A program made the translations under genes and the position numbers. Positions 47,029 to 58,070 of a stretch of 64,000 nucleotides of DNA are shown piece after piece (within the stretch, counting starts at the first letter, position 1; each line of letters opens with the position of its first letter). Source of the DNA: Lepus europaeus (Eukaryota > Chordata > Mammalia > Lagomorpha > Leporidae); assembly GCF_033115175.1 (NCBI RefSeq), contig NC_084843.1:58258474-58322473 (forward strand). Direction: 5' to 3'. The notes beneath the pieces are model-generated. The model had not been told where the DNA came from. It saw nothing but the letters and a program-made list of their open reading frames with translations, and did not search any database.

Positions 47029-47034
47029 AATAAA
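47029..47034 (+). promoter_or_regulatory. distal AATAAA hexamer
   Basis: GGTTTTAAATAAATTTTATA followed within 30 bp by a T-rich stretch, at the downstream end of the SINE-poor region. It is a possible distal TET1 polyadenylation signal. Confidence 0.25.
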
Positions 47035-47105
47035 TTTTATACTTCTATTTTGCACCTGGTAGTCTAATTCTTCTTTTCCTCTATAAAATAATATTTTAAA
47101 AAGTT

Positions 47106-47390
47106 CAGGGGGCAAGTGTTGTGGTGCAATGAGTTAAACCTCCACTTGGGACACCTCCACACCATACTTGAGTGCCTGATGATGTACCTGAGGGGCAGCA
47201 GATGATAGCCCAAGTTCTTGAGTTCCTGCCATCAACATGGGAGGTCTGGATGGAGCTCCTGGCCCCTGGCTTGAGCCTCACCTAGCTTCAGCTGTTGTGA
47301 GCATTTGAGGAGTGAACCAGCAGATGAGAGATGTCTCTGTCATTCTGCTTTTCAAATAAACAAGTAAATGTTTAAAAGAAAAAAAAATTG
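47106..47390 (+). repeat. CSINE copy
   Basis: GGGGGCAAGTGTTGTGGTGC head, worn body, and TTTTCAAATAAACAAGTAAA tail. This is the first full copy after the 9-kb sparse stretch. Confidence 0.83.
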
Positions 47391-47487
47391 TTCACATCCA
47401 ATAAGATTCACATATTGTAACCACAAAGGACTAAGATTTAATATTTGGAAATGGCCAGATGTATGGAAAACATAAGCATACAACCAA

Positions 47488-47690
47488 GATGGTGAGCATT
47501 TACGGAATCCTTGTGTGCCAAAAAAAATGCATTTTATGCAAATTACTTCATTCCCACAGTGATCTTTTAAATAAGGACTCTCAGCAACCCCCTTTTTACA
47601 GATCCCTTCTGAAGCTCACAGCAGTTCTCAGTACTAGGAACAGGAGAGCTGTCAGTCAACTCAGGTCTGGCTGACTTCTTCCCTCCCTCG
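47488..47690 (+). repeat. MIR element
   Basis: GCATTTTATGCAAATTACTT, CATTCCCACAGTGATCTTTT, CCCCCTTTTTACAGATCCC and GCTGTCAGTCAACTCAGGTC match MIR from start to end. Confidence 0.7.
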
Positions 47691-47848
47691 GGTTTATCAT
47701 TTTTCCAGTAGACTGAACTGAATATAGGATGCCAATATAATTTTTTTAGAACATGAAATGAAACCAGCAAAAGAGTTGTAGTGATATTATAGCAAGTATC
47801 ACAGAATGTTACTTCTAAATTCATATTGTCTAAAGCCTTACTCTCTTA

Positions 47849-48290
47849 TTTTTTTTAAAAAAAATTGTTTATTTATTTATTTGAAAAGTAGAGTTACAGA
47901 AAAAAGGCAAGGCAGAGATTCTCCATCCACTGGTTCAGCCAAACGGCTGCAATAGCCAGAGTTAGACCGAAGCCAGGAGCCTAAAACTCTGTCCAGGTCT
48001 TCCATGTGGGTAGCAAGGGTCCAAGCAATTGGGCCATCTTCCACTGCTTTCCCAGGAGCATTAGCAGGGAGCTGGGTCAGAAGTGAAGCAGCTGGGACTC
48101 AACATGGGATGCCTGTATCACCGGTGGTGGCTTCGCTCACTGCTCCACAACGCTTGCCCCCTCCCTCTCCTTGGTGTGGCCATCTGGGTAGTGAACCAGC
48201 GAATAGAAGACCTCTCTCTCTCTCTCTGCCTCTGCCTCTCTGTTACTCTGCCTTTCAAATAAATTATTAAACCTTAAAAAATAAAAAGTC
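47849..48290. repeat. CSINE minus copy joined to plus 3' half
   Basis: 47849-48160 runs from a T/A tail to CTCCACAACGCTTGCCCC. 48161-48290 is a plus 3' half (GTGGCCATCTGGGTAGTGAA, (CT)n, CTTTCAAATAAATTATTAAA). Confidence 0.83.
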
Positions 48291-48486
48291 AAAACTTCGC
48301 ACTCTCCCCCTCTTCCACACTATTCCTACCTCAACTCCTTTCAGGTTTTAACTGTGCAGCTGGAGCCTACATTTTTCAGTGAATGAAATTTGGCCCTCTT
48401 CTGGCTAATTAGAAGGAAGACAGTATCAGGTGAGTTAGGATGACCAAACAGAAATGGGCAATGCTCGGGAATGGCAGAACAAGTGG

Positions 48487-48797
48487 GCTGGCCCTGTTGA
48501 ATAGTAGGCAAAGCCTTCGCCTGTGACGCTGGCATCTCATATGGGTAGCAGTTAGAGTCCTGGCTGCCCCACTTCTGATCCAGCTCCCTCCTGATGGCCT
48601 GGGAAGCAGTGGAAAATGGTCCAAGTGCTTGGGCCCCTGCAGCTACATGGGAGATCAGGAAGAAGCCCCTGACTCTTGGCTTTGAATTAGCCCATCTCTG
48701 GCCTTGTAGCCACTGGGAATTGAACCAGCAGATGAGGACCTCTCTCTCCCTCTCCCTCTTTCTGTAACTCTGCTCTCAAATAAATAAATCTTAATAA
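48487..48797 (+). repeat. CSINE copy
   Basis: GGGCTGGCCCTGTTGAATAG head, CATCTCATATGGGTAGCAG, and CTCAAATAAATAAATCTTAA tail. Confidence 0.88.
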
Positions 48798-48876
48798 TAA
48801 TAACAAAGAAGGAAGGAAAATAGAAGGTACCTCATTCCTTGGATGATCTACACCCCTGAACTACCTATCAATTTGG

Positions 48877-48881
<5 letters not shown>

Positions 48882-48950
<69 letters not shown>
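48882..48950. repeat. (TA)n(TG)n microsatellite
   Basis: About 40 bp of TA followed by about 28 bp of TG, uninterrupted; probably polymorphic. Confidence 0.95.
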
Positions 48951-48952
<2 letters not shown>

Positions 48953-49020
48953 TCTATTATCTTGCTGTGTGATAGCTCAGCAGCTTATCCCTCTGCTCCA
49001 CAGTGAGGCTCCCAAAAACA

Positions 49021-49330
49021 TTTTTTTTTTTTTTATTTGACAGGTAGAGTTAAAGACAGTGAGAGACAGAGAGAAAGGTCTTCTCTCCATTGGTTCATCC
49101 CCCAAATGGCCGCCACGGCCAGTGCACTGCGCCGATCCGAAGCCAGGAGCCAGGTGCTTCCTCCTGGTCTCCCATGCGGGTGCAGGGCCCAAGCACTTGG
49201 GCCATCCTCCACTGCCTTCCTGGGCCATAGCAGAGAGCTGGCCTGGAAGAGGAGCAACTGGGACAGAATCCAGCGCCAATATGGGATGCCAGCGCTGTAG
49301 GCATGGCAAGTGAGCCCTGGCGCCGGCCTC
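49021..49330 (-). repeat. young-type CSINE with target duplication
   Basis: Body from GACAGGTAGAGTTAAAGACA to GTGAGCCCTGGCGCCGGCC. CTCCCAAAAACA is present on both sides. Confidence 0.94.
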
Positions 49331-49515
49331 CCAAAAACAGATTTTAGGTTGTGACATTTCTCTGCTTAAAACACTACAGTGGTTCCCCATTGCACTTGAT
49401 ACGAGGCAGATCCCTTACTTGGTCTACAAAGATCTGGGGAACCCAGCTCTTGCCAACCTGTCTGCTTTCATTTACCTTGCTCCAGCCACCCTGAGCTTCT
49501 ACAGTTCCTAGAAGA
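49331..49515. repeat. LINE L2 3'-end fragment, split by a CSINE
   Basis: CTCTGCTTAAAACACTACAG, TGGTTCCCCATTGCACTTGA, CTCCAGCCACCCTGAGCTTC follow the L2 3' consensus. The young CSINE at 49021-49330 inserted at its edge. Confidence 0.65.
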
Positions 49516-49872
49516 AGTCGAATTGTTTGACTCAAAGCTATTGTCCCTACTACTTGGAAAAGTCATGATTCTCTGAGCATCTGCAGCCATTCTTCAGGCT
49601 ATGAGGGATAGCTCTGAGAACCGCACAGATCTGGAACTCTGATACTGAGTCGCTGGATCTGTGAACCCTAGAATAACTCATCTCTGGTCCCCTTGTTATG
49701 CCATAAAATGCACTGTTTATTATTCAAGTCAGTTGGTTATTGTACTGCTAGTAACCAAGACCATCTTGTCCTGAGCAATAAACACTTGACAATCAGAGGT
49801 AGGGAGATCATTAAATTTTTCTCCTTCTAATGCCTTTTGCACTTCTTTGAATTTGTACTAATGGCATGTATT
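49516..49872. other. intergenic, no recognised element
   Basis: No open frame or repeat recognised. Confidence 0.5.
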
Positions 49873-50217
49873 CACTTTTTTTTTTTTTAATTTTTTTTAC
49901 AGGCAGAATGGACAGTGAGGGAGAGAGACACAGAGAAAGGTCTTCCTTTGCCGTTGGTTCACCCTCCAATGGCCGCTGCGGCCGGTGCACCACACTGGCT
50001 GATCCAAAGCCAGGAGCCAGGTGCTTCTCCTGGTCTCCCATGGGGTGCAGGGCCCAAGCACTTGGGCCATCCTCCACTGCACTCCTGGGCCACAGCAGAG
50101 AGCTGGCATGGAAGAGGGGCAACTGGGACAGAATCCGGCACCCCGACTAGGACTAGAACCCGGTGTGCTGGCACCGCAGGTGGAGGATTAGCCTATTGAG
50201 AGCCACAGTGCCGGCCC
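49873..50217 (-). repeat. young-type CSINE with target duplication
   Basis: T-run, ACAGGCAGAATGGACAGTGA, through to GAGAGCCACAGTGCCGGCCC. ATGTATTCACT flanks both sides. Confidence 0.94.
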
Positions 50218-50234
50218 AATGTATTCACTATTAA

Positions 50235-50272
50235 AGTGTGTGTGTGTGTATATATATATGTATATATACATA
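50235..50272. repeat. (TG)n(TA)n microsatellite
   Basis: GTGTGTGTGTGTGTATATAT and further TATATACATA. Confidence 0.9.
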
Positions 50273-50274
50273 AT

Positions 50275-50594
50275 TTTTTAAAAGATTTATTTATTTGAAG
50301 TCAGAATTACAGAGAGAAGAGACAGAAGATAGACGGAGGGTTATCTTCCATCCTCCAGTTCACTCCCTAGATGGCCACAATAGTCAGGACTGAGCCAACT
50401 CAAAGCCAGGAGTCAGGAGCTTCATTCCTACTTGGGTGCAGGGGCCCAAACACTGGGCTATCCTCTGCTGTTTTCTCAGGCCATTAGCAGGGAGCTGGAC
50501 CAGAAGTGGAGCAGCTGGAACCTAAACCTATGCCCATAGGGGGTTCTGGCATCGAGAGGTAGCAGCTTAACCTGTACACCACAATACCAGCCCT
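50275..50594 (-). repeat. CSINE copy
   Basis: AAAAGATTTATTTATTTGAA tail to GTACACCACAATACCAGCCC. Confidence 0.88.
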
Positions 50595-50614
50595 TCAGTC
50601 CAGCACTTCAGGTT

Positions 50615-50733
50615 TATTACAGTAAAAAATTGGAAACGATGAAAATATTCAATAATAGAGTGATGAAAGTATGGAATATGGGATGCCAACACTGCAGGCA
50701 GAGGCTTAGGCTACTTCGCCACAGCACCGGCCC
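50615..50733. repeat. LINE-1 scrap followed by CSINE head scrap
   Basis: AAAAAATTGGAAACGATGAA and TATTCAATAATAGAGTGATG resemble the L1M 3' region (plus). 50676-50733 is a minus CSINE head (GGGATGCCAACACTGCAGGC, CGCCACAGCACCGGCCC). Confidence 0.6.
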
Positions 50734-51355
50734 TTCCTTTACACTTGAGACTAGTAATGATATTTAATTTTGCTTTCTTTTTTGGAACACCGACAGGTAG
50801 GACTTTTAGTGTATAATGTAAATTCAGGAGGAAACACTCCCTTTGTCTCTTTCCTTACCTACTGCATACAAATTATTTCATGAATGGAACTGGCGAGGCT
50901 TTGCTATTCTGTACTCAGAGACAGGTTATTGAATCCGTATGTTCAAAGCTGAAAACAACACAGTCACGAGTTATATGGCCATGATGCCTTCCTATCTAGT
51001 GAGACTGAATGGTCCAAAGTCCTGTGGCATAGTGGCAGCGTCCCAACCCTCATTTACAAAGAAGGTGGGGTAGAGGAGGGCCAGTTGCAAAGGCACAATT
51101 CTCAGTGTCAACCAGGCCTGTGTCACTTCTCAGGGTCAACCATGCTGACACTTGATCGTAGACTTTCAGCCCCTAGAGCTGAAAGAAATTTCTGTTTATT
51201 AGAAACTAATCGCCTGTGTTACTTTGTGCTAATAGCCCAATCTGACTCAAAGCTGACTCAAAAACCAAGGATCTGTGGAAATCAAATCAAAAAAAGAAAA
51301 AGGAGAGGAGAGGTCAATGTAACACAGAAAAACTGTGAATTAAAACTTTAAAAGG
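50734..51355. other. intergenic, no recognised element
   Basis: No SINE, no convincing open frame and no assignable LINE signature. Confidence 0.5.
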
Positions 51356-51952
51356 TGGGGGCTAGCATGGCAGCATCCAATATAGGTGCTAGTTTGAGTC
51401 CCAGTTGCTCCACTTTTTTTTTTAAGGTTTATTTTATTTATTTGAAAGAGTTACAAAGAGAAGCAGAGCCAAAGAGAGAGCGCGTGCAATTCCATCCATT
51501 GGTTCACTCCCCAAATAACCGCAATGGCCAGAACTGAGCTGTTCCAAAGCCAGGTGCTTCTTCCTGGTTTCCCATGTGCGTGCAGGGGCCCAAGGACTTG
51601 GGCCATCTTCTACTGCTTTCCCAGGCCGTAACAGAGAGCTGGATCCGAAGTGGAGCAGCTGGGACTCCAACTGGTGTCCATATGGGATGCTGGTGCTGGC
51701 AGGCTAGGGCTTTAATCTGCTGAGCCATAGTGCTGGCCCCTGCTCAATTTCTGATCCAGCTCTCTGGTGATGCACCTGGGAAAGCTTGGGCCCTTGCACT
51801 CACATGGGAGGCCTGGATGAAGCTCCTGGTTCCTGGCTTCAGCCTGGTCCAGTGTCAGCCGTTGCAGCCATTTGGGGTGAATCAGTAGATGGAAGATTTC
51901 TCTTTGTGTCTCTCCCTCTCTCTGTAACTCTGCCTTTCAAATAAATGAATAG
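51356..51952. repeat. CSINE (plus) interrupted by a reverse CSINE
   Basis: The plus host is split into 51356-51411 (up to CCAGTTGCTCCAC) and 51738-51952 (from GCTCAATTTCTGATCCAGC to CAAATAAATGAATAG). Between them lies a full minus copy, 51412-51737, ending GAGCCATAGTGCTGGCCCC. Confidence 0.88.
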
Positions 51953-52330
51953 GGGTCAGCATTGTGGCGCACTAGGTTAATCCTCCGCCTGCGGTGCCAG
52001 AATCCCATGTGGGCGCTGGTTCTAGTCCTGGCTGCTCCTCTTCCAATCCATCTCTCTTCTGTGGCCCAGGAAAGCAGTAGAAGATGGTCCAAGTGCTTGG
52101 GCCCCTGCATTTTAGTTCTGCTTCTTCTTCCAACCCAGTTTCCTGCTAATGTGCACCCCAGCAGACAGCACAGGATGTTGGTTCAAGTTCTTAAGTCCGT
52201 GCCACCCATGTGGGAGACCCAGATGAAGTTCCTGGTTTCTCGCCTCAGCCTGGCCCTACCAAAACTATTTCAGGTATTTGTGGAGTAAACCAACAGACAA
52301 AAAATATGTCTCTGTTTTTCAAATAAGCCG
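51953..52330 (+). repeat. CSINE chimera
   Basis: A younger-type head (CACTAGGTTAATCCTCCGCC) runs to GGGCCCCTGCATT and is then fused to a second, older plus-strand body (TTCCTGCTAATGTGCACCCC) ending CAAATAAGCC. Confidence 0.8.
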
Positions 52331-52354
52331 AAAACAATCAAGTAAAAATTTAAA

Positions 52355-52680
52355 AGTAGTTGGGGTCTTGCCCCCCCAAGGTGGGAGACCTGGAATGGGT
52401 TCCTTTCTGCCAGTGTCAGGGCGGCCCAGCCCCAAGCATTATCGGCATTATCAGCTGCTTCCACCCCAGCTTCCTGCTTGTGCGTTCTGACAGGCAGCAG
52501 ATGATAGCTCAAGTGCTTGGGCCCCGGCCACCCATGTGGGAGACCCTGTTGGGTTTCCAATCGTCTGGCTTGGGCCTAGCCTAGTCCTGGCTGTTGTGAA
52601 TATTGGGTGAGGAAACTGGTGGATCGAAGATCTCCGTATCGCTCTGTGTGTCACTCTGCCTTTCAAGAACCTAAAAATAA
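52355..52680 (+). repeat. CSINE, rearranged
   Basis: A 3' piece (GGTGGGAGACCTGGAATGGG) precedes a 5'-to-3' body (CTTCCACCCCAGCTTCCTGC through GGGAGACCCTGTTGGG), an out-of-order tandem arrangement. Confidence 0.7.
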
Positions 52681-52965
52681 ATCAAATAAACATTCACATT
52701 TACATAACAAATTATGTATTTTGTGTAAAATTACATATAGTTGAGTATATTTTAAGATATTCACCTGATAAGAGATCTCTGATTTAGCAGCACTTGCTGA
52801 GGTCACCAGTGACTGCCTCTCCCACGTAGCCAGGCAACTCTTCATTGTTTAGGATTCAGTTGAATGTCACTTCCCCTGGCTTAAGGGCCCATGTCTGCCA
52901 GTTTCCAAACAAATGCACTTTTTCTGTTTCCAAGAAATCAGGGTACTGATATAAATTTTAGAGTG

Positions 52966-53308
52966 GGGCCAGGCTTATAGTGCAGTGTGTCAAGCCATTG
53001 CCTGTGATGCTTGTATTCCATGTGAGAAATTGTTTGAGTCCCAGCTGCTCCACTTCCGATCCAGCTCCATGCTAATGTACCTGGGAAAGCAGAAAATATG
53101 GTCCAATTGCCTGGGCCCCTGCCATCCATGTCGGAGACCCAGATGGAGTTCCAGGCTCATGGCTTAAACCTGGCCCAGTCCTAACCATTGAAGCCATTTG
53201 GGGAGTGAACCAGAGGATGAAATATCTCATGCTCGCTCTCCTCTCTATCTGTCTCTCCCTTTCTCTGTGTAACTCTGCCTTTCAAATAAATAAGTAAATC
53301 TTACAAAG
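52966..53308 (+). repeat. CSINE copy
   Basis: GGGGCCAGGCTTATAGTGCA head and CTTTCAAATAAATAAGTAAA tail. Confidence 0.88.
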
Positions 53309-53767
53309 CAGTTTTTAGGTTGACGAGATGCCAAAACACCATATGTACCCTGTCAGTAGCCTTATACTTACCATTCCCACTCATGGCCTTCAGCTCATGC
53401 GTGCTGAAGATGCTGCATCTGCCAAGCACAGGTTTCCAGACATAAAAACAGTGAAAGAGCAGCTGGGCTTTCACAAATTCAACAGCTGAAGTGTATCCCT
53501 TTCTTAAGGATAAGTCAAAATACAAATGATGCCAAAGCAAGTCACTTAGTGCCAAAATAAACAAAGAAAAGCTTAGGTTTAGAGACGATTCCATAGTGGC
53601 CTGTAGTTCCAACTGTGAGATATTTCCTAGGATTCAGTTTTAAAATGTGGCCATGGATGTTGGGCTCATATCACACGCATGGCCTCTAACTGTGCAGCTG
53701 TTGTTACGGAACATGTGATGTTTTTGGGAAGTGTAGGTACAAGGGTAATGAAGATCTAATAAATGAT
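53309..53767. other. intergenic, no recognised element
   Basis: A 103-codon open frame on the minus strand (53612-53301) has no recognised domain. No repeat was assigned. Confidence 0.5.
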
Positions 53768-54092
53768 TTTTAAATTTTTTTGTCTACTTATATTCATCTA
53801 CTCGAAAGATAGATCGATCAATCGATCGATCGTCTACCTACTTGTTCACTTTCCAAATGCCCACAATAACCAGAGTTGGCTCAGGCTGAAGCCATGAGCC
53901 TACAAGTCCATCTGGGTCTCTCATGTGGGCGACAGGGGTCCAAGCATTTAACCATCATGCTCTGATGACCAGACTGTATTAGCACGATGGCTAGATTGGA
54001 AGCACAATAGAGTCCCTTAAACAAGCACTCTGATATGAAATCTAGGAGTCCCAAGCAGTGGCTTAACCCACTGTACCATAATACTTGCCCTA
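53768..54092 (-). repeat. CSINE copy with (GATC)n
   Basis: Tail CTACTTATATTCATCTACTC, then an ATCGATCAATCGATCGATCG tract at about 53813-53832 in place of the usual GA-rich stretch, ending ACCATAATACTTGCCC. Confidence 0.8.
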
Positions 54093-54221
54093 GGTGGCAT
54101 TTCGAATTATTGGGGGAAATGAAGGATTTTTCAACAGCCAGAACAACCAGGTAGCCAAAACAAACAAACAAAAAACATTAGACTCTTACCTCACTCCTTC
54201 CCCTAGGATTTTTTTGTTGTT

Positions 54222-54495
54222 CATTTTTTTAAAATTTATTTTTATTTTATTTGAAAGTAGTTACTAGGGCTGGACTTGTGGCATAGACGGTAAAGCTGCT
54301 GCCTGCAATACCAGGATCCCATATGGGCACCAGTTCTAGTCTCAGCTGCTTCACTTCCGATCCATTTCACTACCTTCTTTCCCAGGTGCATTAGCAGTGA
54401 GCTGAAACAGAAGTGGAGTAGCCGGGACTCAAATTGGAGCCCATATGGGATGCCAGCACTGCAGGTAACCTTCTATGCCACAATGCCAACCTCAT
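54222..54495. repeat. fold-back CSINE hybrid
   Basis: A minus tail (TTTTATTTGAAAGTAGTTAC), then a plus head at 54267-54365 (GGGCTGGACTTGTGGCATAG), then a minus head half at 54366-54495 (CCAGGTGCATTAGCAGTGAG to ATGCCACAATGCCAACCTC). The two heads form an imperfect inverted repeat. Confidence 0.75.
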
Positions 54496-54555
54496 AAATA
54501 AATCTTTAAATAAAAAGGAAGGAAGGAAAGAAGAAGTACAAAGGAAAGAAAGGCA

Positions 54556-54556
54556 G

Positions 54557-54605
<49 letters not shown>

Positions 54606-54877
54606 TACAGAGAGCAATCATCTATCTGCTGACTAACTCCCCATATGGCTCATTGGTCTGGGCTCGGCCAAGCCAAAGACAGAAGCCTTGAACTCCTTCT
54701 GGGTGTTCCATTTAGGTGCAGGGGCCTAAGTTCTTGGGTCCTCTTCCACTACTTTCCCAGGCATGTTAGTAGGGAGCTGGATCAGAAGTGGAGCAGCTGG
54801 GAGTTGCTTTGTTACCAATATCTGATACAGGCACTGCAGACTGCAACTTAACTTACTGTGCCGCAGCACCAGCCCCT
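54556..54877 (-). repeat. CSINE copy with long (GA)n
   Basis: AGTTACAGAGAGAGAGAGAG with the GA tract to about 54602, standard body, and GTGCCGCAGCACCAGCCCC end. Confidence 0.88.
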
Positions 54878-54883
54878 AAGATA

Positions 54884-55580
54884 AAAATTTTTTAAAGATT
54901 ATTTATTTAGGCCGGCGCCGCGGCTCAGTAGGCTAATCTTCCGCCTTGCAGCGCTGGCACACCGGGTTCTAGTCCCGGTTGGGGCACCGATCCTGTCCCG
55001 GTTGCCCCTCTTCCAAGCCAGCTCTCTGCTGTGGCCAGGGAGTGCAGTGGAGGATGGCCCAAGTCCTTGGGCCCTGCACCCCATGGGAGACCAGGAGAAG
55101 CACCTGGCTCCTGCCATCGGAACAGCACGGTGCGCTGGTCACAGCGCGCCTACCGCGGCGGCCATTGGAGGGTGAACCAGCGGCAAAAAGGAAGACCTTT
55201 CTCTCTGTCTCCCTCTACTGTCCATTCTGCCTGTCCAAAAAAAAAAAAAAAAAAAAAAAGATTATTTATTTATTTGAAAGGCAGAGTTACAAAGATGCAG
55301 AGCCAGAGGCAGAGAGACAGATCTTCCATCCGATGGTTCACTCCCCAAATGACCACAATGGCTGGAGCTGGGTCCATCTGAAGCCAGGAGCCAGGAACTT
55401 CTTTCCAGATCTCCCACAAAGGTGCAGGGGCCAAAGGACTTGGGCCATCTTCTACTGATTTCCCAGGCCACAGCAGAGAGCTGGATCAGAAGAGGAGCAG
55501 CCGGGACTCAAACCAGTGTCCATATGGGATGCCGGCTCTGAAGGTGGTGGCTTTACCTGCTACACCACAGTGCCATCCCC
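54884..55580 (-). repeat. reverse CSINE host interrupted by a younger copy
   Basis: The host tail starts at 54884 (TTTTTTAAAGATTATTTATT), is interrupted at 54910-55255, then resumes with a repeat of AAAGATTATTTATTTA and runs to CTACACCACAGTGCCATCCC. Confidence 0.9.
54910..55255 (+). repeat. young-type CSINE inserted in an older CSINE tail
   Basis: GGCCGGCGCCGCGGCTCAGT head, very clean body and a long A-tail. The 16-bp AAAGATTATTTATTTA on both sides is its target duplication. Confidence 0.95.
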
Positions 55581-55587
55581 AAGACAG

Positions 55588-55835
55588 GGTTCTTACATCC
55601 GCTGGTTCACTCCCCAAATGGCCAGGGCTGGGCCAGGCTGAACCCAGGAACCTGGAACTACACTGGAGTCTCCCATGTGGGTGGTAGGGCCCCAAGCACT
55701 TGGGTCACTTTTCGAAGATTTTTTTTTTGGCACATTAGCACAGAGCTATACCTGAAGTGGAGTCGGTGGGGTTGGAACCAGTGCTCATATGCAATGCCAG
55801 TGTGGCAGGCAGCAGCTTAATGCTGACCTCCCAAG
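55588..55835 (-). repeat. CSINE copy, tail lost
   Basis: Begins at GGTTCTTACATCCGCTGGTT; worn head GGCAGCAGCTTAATGCTGAC. Confidence 0.75.
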
Positions 55836-56060
55836 AACAGATATTCACATGTGTGTGCCCTAACTTTCCCATTGTAAAATGTTTTCTCTCTACAGACACT
55901 CCATAACAAAGATATTCAAGGTAAGATTAATTTGTTTGCAAAATAAAGGTAATCTCATTAAACATGGCCTATTACATGACTACAAGAATAATTTTGGATC
56001 ATACAGCCATTTTTAAGTTTCCTTTGCTGAAACTTTTCATAAGGAATATCAGATCAGACT

Positions 56061-56399
56061 TTTTTTTTTTAAGATTTATTTATTTATTTATTTATTTATT
56101 TATTTGAAAGGCAGAGTGACAGAGAGGCAGAGGCAGAGTGAGAGAGGTCTTCCACCCACTGATTCACTCTCCAAATGGCCACAACAGCTGGAGTTTGGCT
56201 GATCCAAAGCCAGGAGCTTCTTCCAGGTCTCCCATGCAGGTGCAGGGGCCCAAGGACTTGGGCTATCTTCTATTGCTTTAAGGCCATAGCAGAGAGCTGG
56301 ATCGGAAGTGGAGCCACCCAGGACTTGAACCGGCACTCATATGGGATGCCGGCGCTGCAGCCCAGGACTTAAACCCAATGTGCCACAGCACAGGTCCCT
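56061..56399 (-). repeat. CSINE copy with expanded (ATTT)n tail
   Basis: T-run followed by seven ATTT units, standard body, and TGCCACAGCACAGGTCCC end. Confidence 0.9.
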
Positions 56400-56571
56400 C
56401 AGATCACACTTTTAAAAGGCCCTTGGGAAGCCAAGCTTTGCCATCAGACTTTGCCTTCAATAACCTATAGATTTGGAGGACTGTTAAATTCCAAAGTATT
56501 CTAGAAAATGACATTCTTTACCCACTGGTAAGGTAACCATGCAAGGAAATCATGTATACAAACTATCATCT

Positions 56572-57215
56572 GGCATTGATTATTGTGGCACAGTGGGATA
56601 AGTTACTATATGATCAGAAAGGAGAGACATAGATAGAGATCTTCCATCCTCTGGTTTACTCCCTAATAGCCCACAGCAGCTGAATCTGGGCCAGCCTTTA
56701 TCCAGGAGCTAATAACTCCTTCCCAGTCTCTTCCACATGAATGGTAGGTACCCAAGAACTTCAGCCATCACCTGTTGCTGGTATCCCATATGAGCACTGG
56801 TTCCAGTTCCACCTATTCCACTTCAGATCCAGCTACCTGCTAACGCGCCTGGAAAAGCAGTGCATGATGGCTCAAGTGCTTGAGCCCCTGCTACCCATAA
56901 GGGAGACTGCAATGCAATTCCAAGCTCCTGGGATTTGGCCAAGCACTTTGGCTGTTGTCGTCTTTGAGGGGTGAAACATTAGATTGAAGAGTCTACCATT
57001 CCTGTCCCTGATTCTTGGCGTCCTATCCATCTTTTTGTTAATTCACCTGGGAAGGCAGCAGATGATGTTCCAAGTACTTGGCTCCCTACCACACACGTGG
57101 GAGACCTAGATGTTGTTCCTGGCTCAGCTCCAGCTCTTGAATCCATTTGGGGAGTGAACCAGTAGATGGAAAGGTCTTCCTCTCTGCCTTGCAAATAAGT
57201 AAATCATCAAAAATA
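56572..57215. repeat. mosaic of CSINE pieces
   Basis: A plus head scrap (ATTATTGTGGCACAGTGGGA), a minus middle (GAGATCTTCCATCCTCTGGT) and then two plus bodies in series (CATATGAGCACTGGTTCCAG; TTTTTGTTAATTCACCTGGG) ending GCAAATAAGTAAATCATC. Confidence 0.7.
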
Positions 57216-57654
57216 AAATAGTACCAGTCTTTTTTTTTTTTTTTTTTTGAGATCTTTTTTTTCCCCTGAGAGTTCTTTTCTTTCTTTCTTTTTTTTTTTC
57301 TTCTGAGAGCTTGTAAGGTCAATCTTGGTTTCATAAGGTTGTTTAGTCTGTATCTGAAATTATGACTCCGCAATGAAAGCTTTGCTGTTATAATCAGTGT
57401 CTTTATTTGTGTACTGTTTCAAAGAGAACAGATTCCTAATAAATTGAAGCAAATTACTGTATTGCCACTAAAATAATAATATCTACTAATAGTTTCTGAA
57501 TTCTGGCTAGATCAGGCCATGAGAAAAATTGCTTCTTCATCTTTGCTCAAAAACGTTACAAAATTGTAAGTTACAGATAGTTTACATGGAAGGGGAGTTT
57601 CCTTACATCTGGAAGAGAAAAAAAGAAAGAACCAGGAATATAGGCCATAAAATG
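57216..57654. other. intergenic, no recognised element
   Basis: T-runs at about 57231-57249 and 57277-57300; otherwise AT-rich with no assignable feature. Confidence 0.5.
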
Positions 57655-57995
57655 GAATGAAACACTGATACTGGCTGCAACATTGATGAATGTCTAAAGA
57701 ACTGGAAGACCACATATTGAATGATTCTATTTAAATGAAACGTCCAGGATAGGCGAATCCTGAGACGAATCCAGAGAAAGAAGGTAGCGGTTATCGGAGC
57801 TGTGGGGAGCAGAGGGCAGGGGCATGAGTTTGTTTTTCAGGTGGTGCAAAGGTTCTGGTAGTAGTGGTGGTGATGTTGGCACAACCTCATGTTTCCACTA
57901 AAAGCCACTGAATTGTACACGTTAGAATACTTAGAATATTTTAAATACTAAGTTCAATGTTATGCAAATATCTTTTGTATTACCCAAAAAAGTGT
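57655..57995 (+). mobile_element. LINE-1 (L1M type) 3' end
   Basis: TGAATGATTCTATTTAAATG, AAACGTCCAGGATAGGCGAA, GGGGAGCAGAGGGCAGGGGC, CCACTGAATTGTACACGTTA follow the L1M 3'UTR consensus in order. It ends about 70 bp before the CCAR1 CpG-rich region. Confidence 0.8.
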
Positions 57996-58070
57996 TAGGG
58001 TGCTAACGGGATGTGTTTATTGTTCCAGTGTGTTTAACTGGAAGGGAAAGGGGGAAAAAAAAACCACCAC

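Larger units (their letters stand above)
41301..47105. other. SINE-poor region downstream of TET1
   Basis: 5.8 kb of AT-rich sequence with only one truncated CSINE piece (42839-43000), a MIR near 45030 and weak minus-strand reading frames. It may be an extended 3'UTR or simply old intergenic DNA. Confidence 0.5.
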
